Assembly (NCBI GenBank): GCA_025359065.1
Contig: JANYHM010000098.1
Span: 1 to 64,000, forward strand
DNA: 64,000 nucleotides
From: Synechococcales cyanobacterium GL140_1_metabinner_5_sub
Lineage (GTDB): Bacteria > Cyanobacteriota > Cyanobacteriia > Cyanobacteriales > Chamaesiphonaceae
Reading direction: 5' to 3'
Under the pieces are notes generated by a model that had not been told where the DNA came from, searched no databases, and worked only from the letters and a program-made list of their open reading frames with translations. Of the stretch, positions 62,968 through 64,000 are shown one piece after another (the stretch's first letter is position 1; each line of letters opens with the position of its first letter). Both the position numbers and the translations under genes were made by a program.

Positions 62968-63747
62968 GTGTCCAAACATACCCAAAACATCAGTTTAGCT
63001 GTTTACAATGGTACTCTCGGTTGTTCATTTTTGGTGCATGGTAGATTGGTTCATTTATATCCTTACGGTAAAGCTTTCCTGTCTGACAGTTCCTCCCAAG
63101 AGTCTAGCCCTTTCCAGAAAAAGATTCGGGTTTTGGAGCAGGATATCTTACGCATGGGATCATTAGTAGAAAAATCTTGCCGGTTGTCTCATGAAGCAAT
63201 GTTCGGTCGTAATTTGGCGGCTTTAAAAGAGATTGATGCGATCGATCGAGAAGTTGACGTATTCTATCGACGAATTGACGTAGAAAGCGCCCAGTTGATG
63301 GCGATCGCTTCACCCGCAGCCAAAGATCTGCGCATTTTGAATGCTTTTATTCAAATGGTTAGAGACTTAGAAAGAGTTGGAGACTATGCCGAAGATCTGG
63401 GAGATTTGGCAGTGAAAATGTTTCCTTATCCTGTGCACGAATGTATGTCAGAGCTAGAGAAAATGTCTACTACGACACGTACTATGCTGGCCAAAAGTCT
63501 GGTGGCGGTAGCTGAGTTAGATGGTGAAGCCAGAGGTTCTTTAGAAAGCCTCGATGACGAAGTAGATGCTAGCTATGAGCTAATTTATGAACGCTTGGCC
63601 AGTCAACATGATTTTCGAGGAAGTTTGGAGCCAATCATGCTTTTGACTCTCAGCATTCGCTGCTTAGAAAGAATGGCAGACCACGCTAACAACGTGGCGC
63701 GACGAGTTAATTATATTATTACTGGCCACCATCACAAAGATGGCTAA
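62968..63747 (+). CDS. phoU: phosphate signalling protein PhoU
   Basis: PhoU links the Pst transporter to the SphS/PhoR histidine kinase and represses the Pho regulon when phosphate is plentiful. The helix bundle has two repeats: ILRMGSLVEKSCRLSHEAM...EIDAIDREVD and, later, MSTTTRTMLAKSLVAVAELD...ESLDDEVDASYE, each with acidic metal-binding clusters. The GTG start gives 259 residues with about 45 extra at the N-terminus; the true start may be later. Weak Pho-type octamers (TTTAACTG 62853, TTTAAAGT 62875) lie upstream. It faces away from the PBP2 gene. Confidence 0.88.
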   Translation: MSKHTQNISLAVYNGTLGCSFLVHGRLVHLYPYGKAFLSDSSSQESSPFQKKIRVLEQDILRMGSLVEKSCRLSHEAMFGRNLAALKEIDAIDREVDVFYRRIDVESAQLMAIASPAAKDLRILNAFIQMVRDLERVGDYAEDLGDLAVKMFPYPVHECMSELEKMSTTTRTMLAKSLVAVAELDGEARGSLESLDDEVDASYELIYERLASQHDFRGSLEPIMLLTLSIRCLERMADHANNVARRVNYIITGHHHKDG

Positions 63748-63757
63748 TCGTGCAGTA

Positions 63758-64000
63758 TTACTGACCACCATCGTTAGGCTCAGGACTGGGTGCTTGTGGG
63801 GTTGATAATTTGGTGTTGGGCAATTTACCGGGTGAGGCTTTTTGGGGAAAGTAGGCTTCCATGACTTTGAGTACCATTGGTGCTGCTACTTTACCGCCAC
63901 CGCCGCCCAAATGTTCGCCGAAGGCCACTACTACAATTTCGGGTTCATCCAAGGGTGCGTAGGCACCAAACCACACGTGCACTGCTTTGGGTGGAGCTTC
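63758..64000 (-). CDS. mrdA: C-terminal 80 residues of penicillin-binding protein 2 (partial)
   Basis: The open frame runs off the right edge. It encodes the end of a class B transpeptidase: VHVWFGAYAPLDEPEIVVVAFGEH, then a Gly run (GGGGG) and VAAPMVLKVMEAYF, with a Pro/Ser-rich tail. The pattern matches the C-terminus of PBP2/MrdA, which crosslinks peptidoglycan during elongation. The catalytic Ser lies outside the window. It converges with phoU, 10 bases apart. Confidence 0.85.
   Translation of the reverse strand, partial: EAPPKAVHVWFGAYAPLDEPEIVVVAFGEHLGGGGGKVAAPMVLKVMEAYFPQKASPGKLPNTKLSTPQAPSPEPNDGGQ

Noticed and set aside
1-64000. tRNA, rRNA or CRISPR features
   Set aside because: No tRNA cloverleaf, rRNA motif or regularly spaced direct repeats of CRISPR type were recognised by eye. 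A scan with tRNAscan-SE and CRISPR finders would settle it.

Overview
The window is cyanobacterial chromosome. Three things say so: the very high density of GATCG/CGATCG words and HIP1-type GCGATCGC sites; cyanobacteria-restricted genes (psb27, a CpcD-type linker domain, an SLH/OprB-type porin, a Nif11-type leader peptide); and typical housekeeping genes (nadC, purL, ispF, msrA, class II nrdJ, recD2, mrdA). The order cannot be read from the sequence. Gene names rest on motif recognition from the translated sequence; no database search was run. Layout: 0.1-3.3 kb holds an insertion-sequence remnant, a receptor-like protein (zinc ribbon, degenerate protein kinase, membrane span, PstS-like phosphate-binding domain) and a Nif11-like peptide. 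3.3-6.3 kb holds nadC, two tandem minus-strand mini-genes each closed by its own terminator, a membrane protein, a secreted protein and a dnaB fragment. 6.3-10 kb holds an animal-type haem peroxidase, an M48 protease and a VOC protein. 10.2-15.1 kb is a tight five-gene operon built around an Hsp70 with a GrpE-like and a J-like partner, followed by a stand-alone CpcD-like protein. 17-26.6 kb holds msrA, a Pls/PosA-type NRPS, recD2 and nrdJ. 26.6-30.5 kb holds an S9 peptidase and an outer-membrane porin. 30.7-47 kb is a phosphate-scavenging region: a Crp-family regulator, a PstS/SphX protein and three large secreted RTX proteins. One RTX protein fuses two unrelated phosphatase folds. The second carries two glycerophosphodiesterase domains inserted in a phytase-like domain. 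The third has DUF4114 domains. 47-64 kb is mostly ordinary: methyltransferase, purL, ABC exporter, GH25 lysozyme, rfbD, psb27, GHL10 protein, symporter, HNH nuclease, a UbiH-like monooxygenase, an oligopeptide-binding lipoprotein, ispF, phoU and the end of the PBP2 gene. How the genes fit together: runs of yTTAAyyw-type octamers at an exact 11-nt period, the layout of the cyanobacterial Pho box, lie before the PstS gene, before the phosphatase/phosphodiesterase pair and before the DUF4114 gene. With phoU at the right end and the kinase/PstS-like receptor at the left end, much of the window reads as a phosphate-stress system. In it, two giant type-I-secretion-type enzymes with near-identical C-terminal modules would release phosphate from several organic esters outside the cell and SphX/PstS would collect it. 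Less expected items are the HPD-less J-like/Hsp70/GrpE operon, the NRPS whose hand-read substrate code (DAESIGTVVK) points to lysine or a similar basic amino acid, the mini-gene/terminator modules upstream of nadC, a 19-codon leader ORF before a lipoprotein gene, and a 385-bp element with perfect 15-bp terminal inverted repeats.
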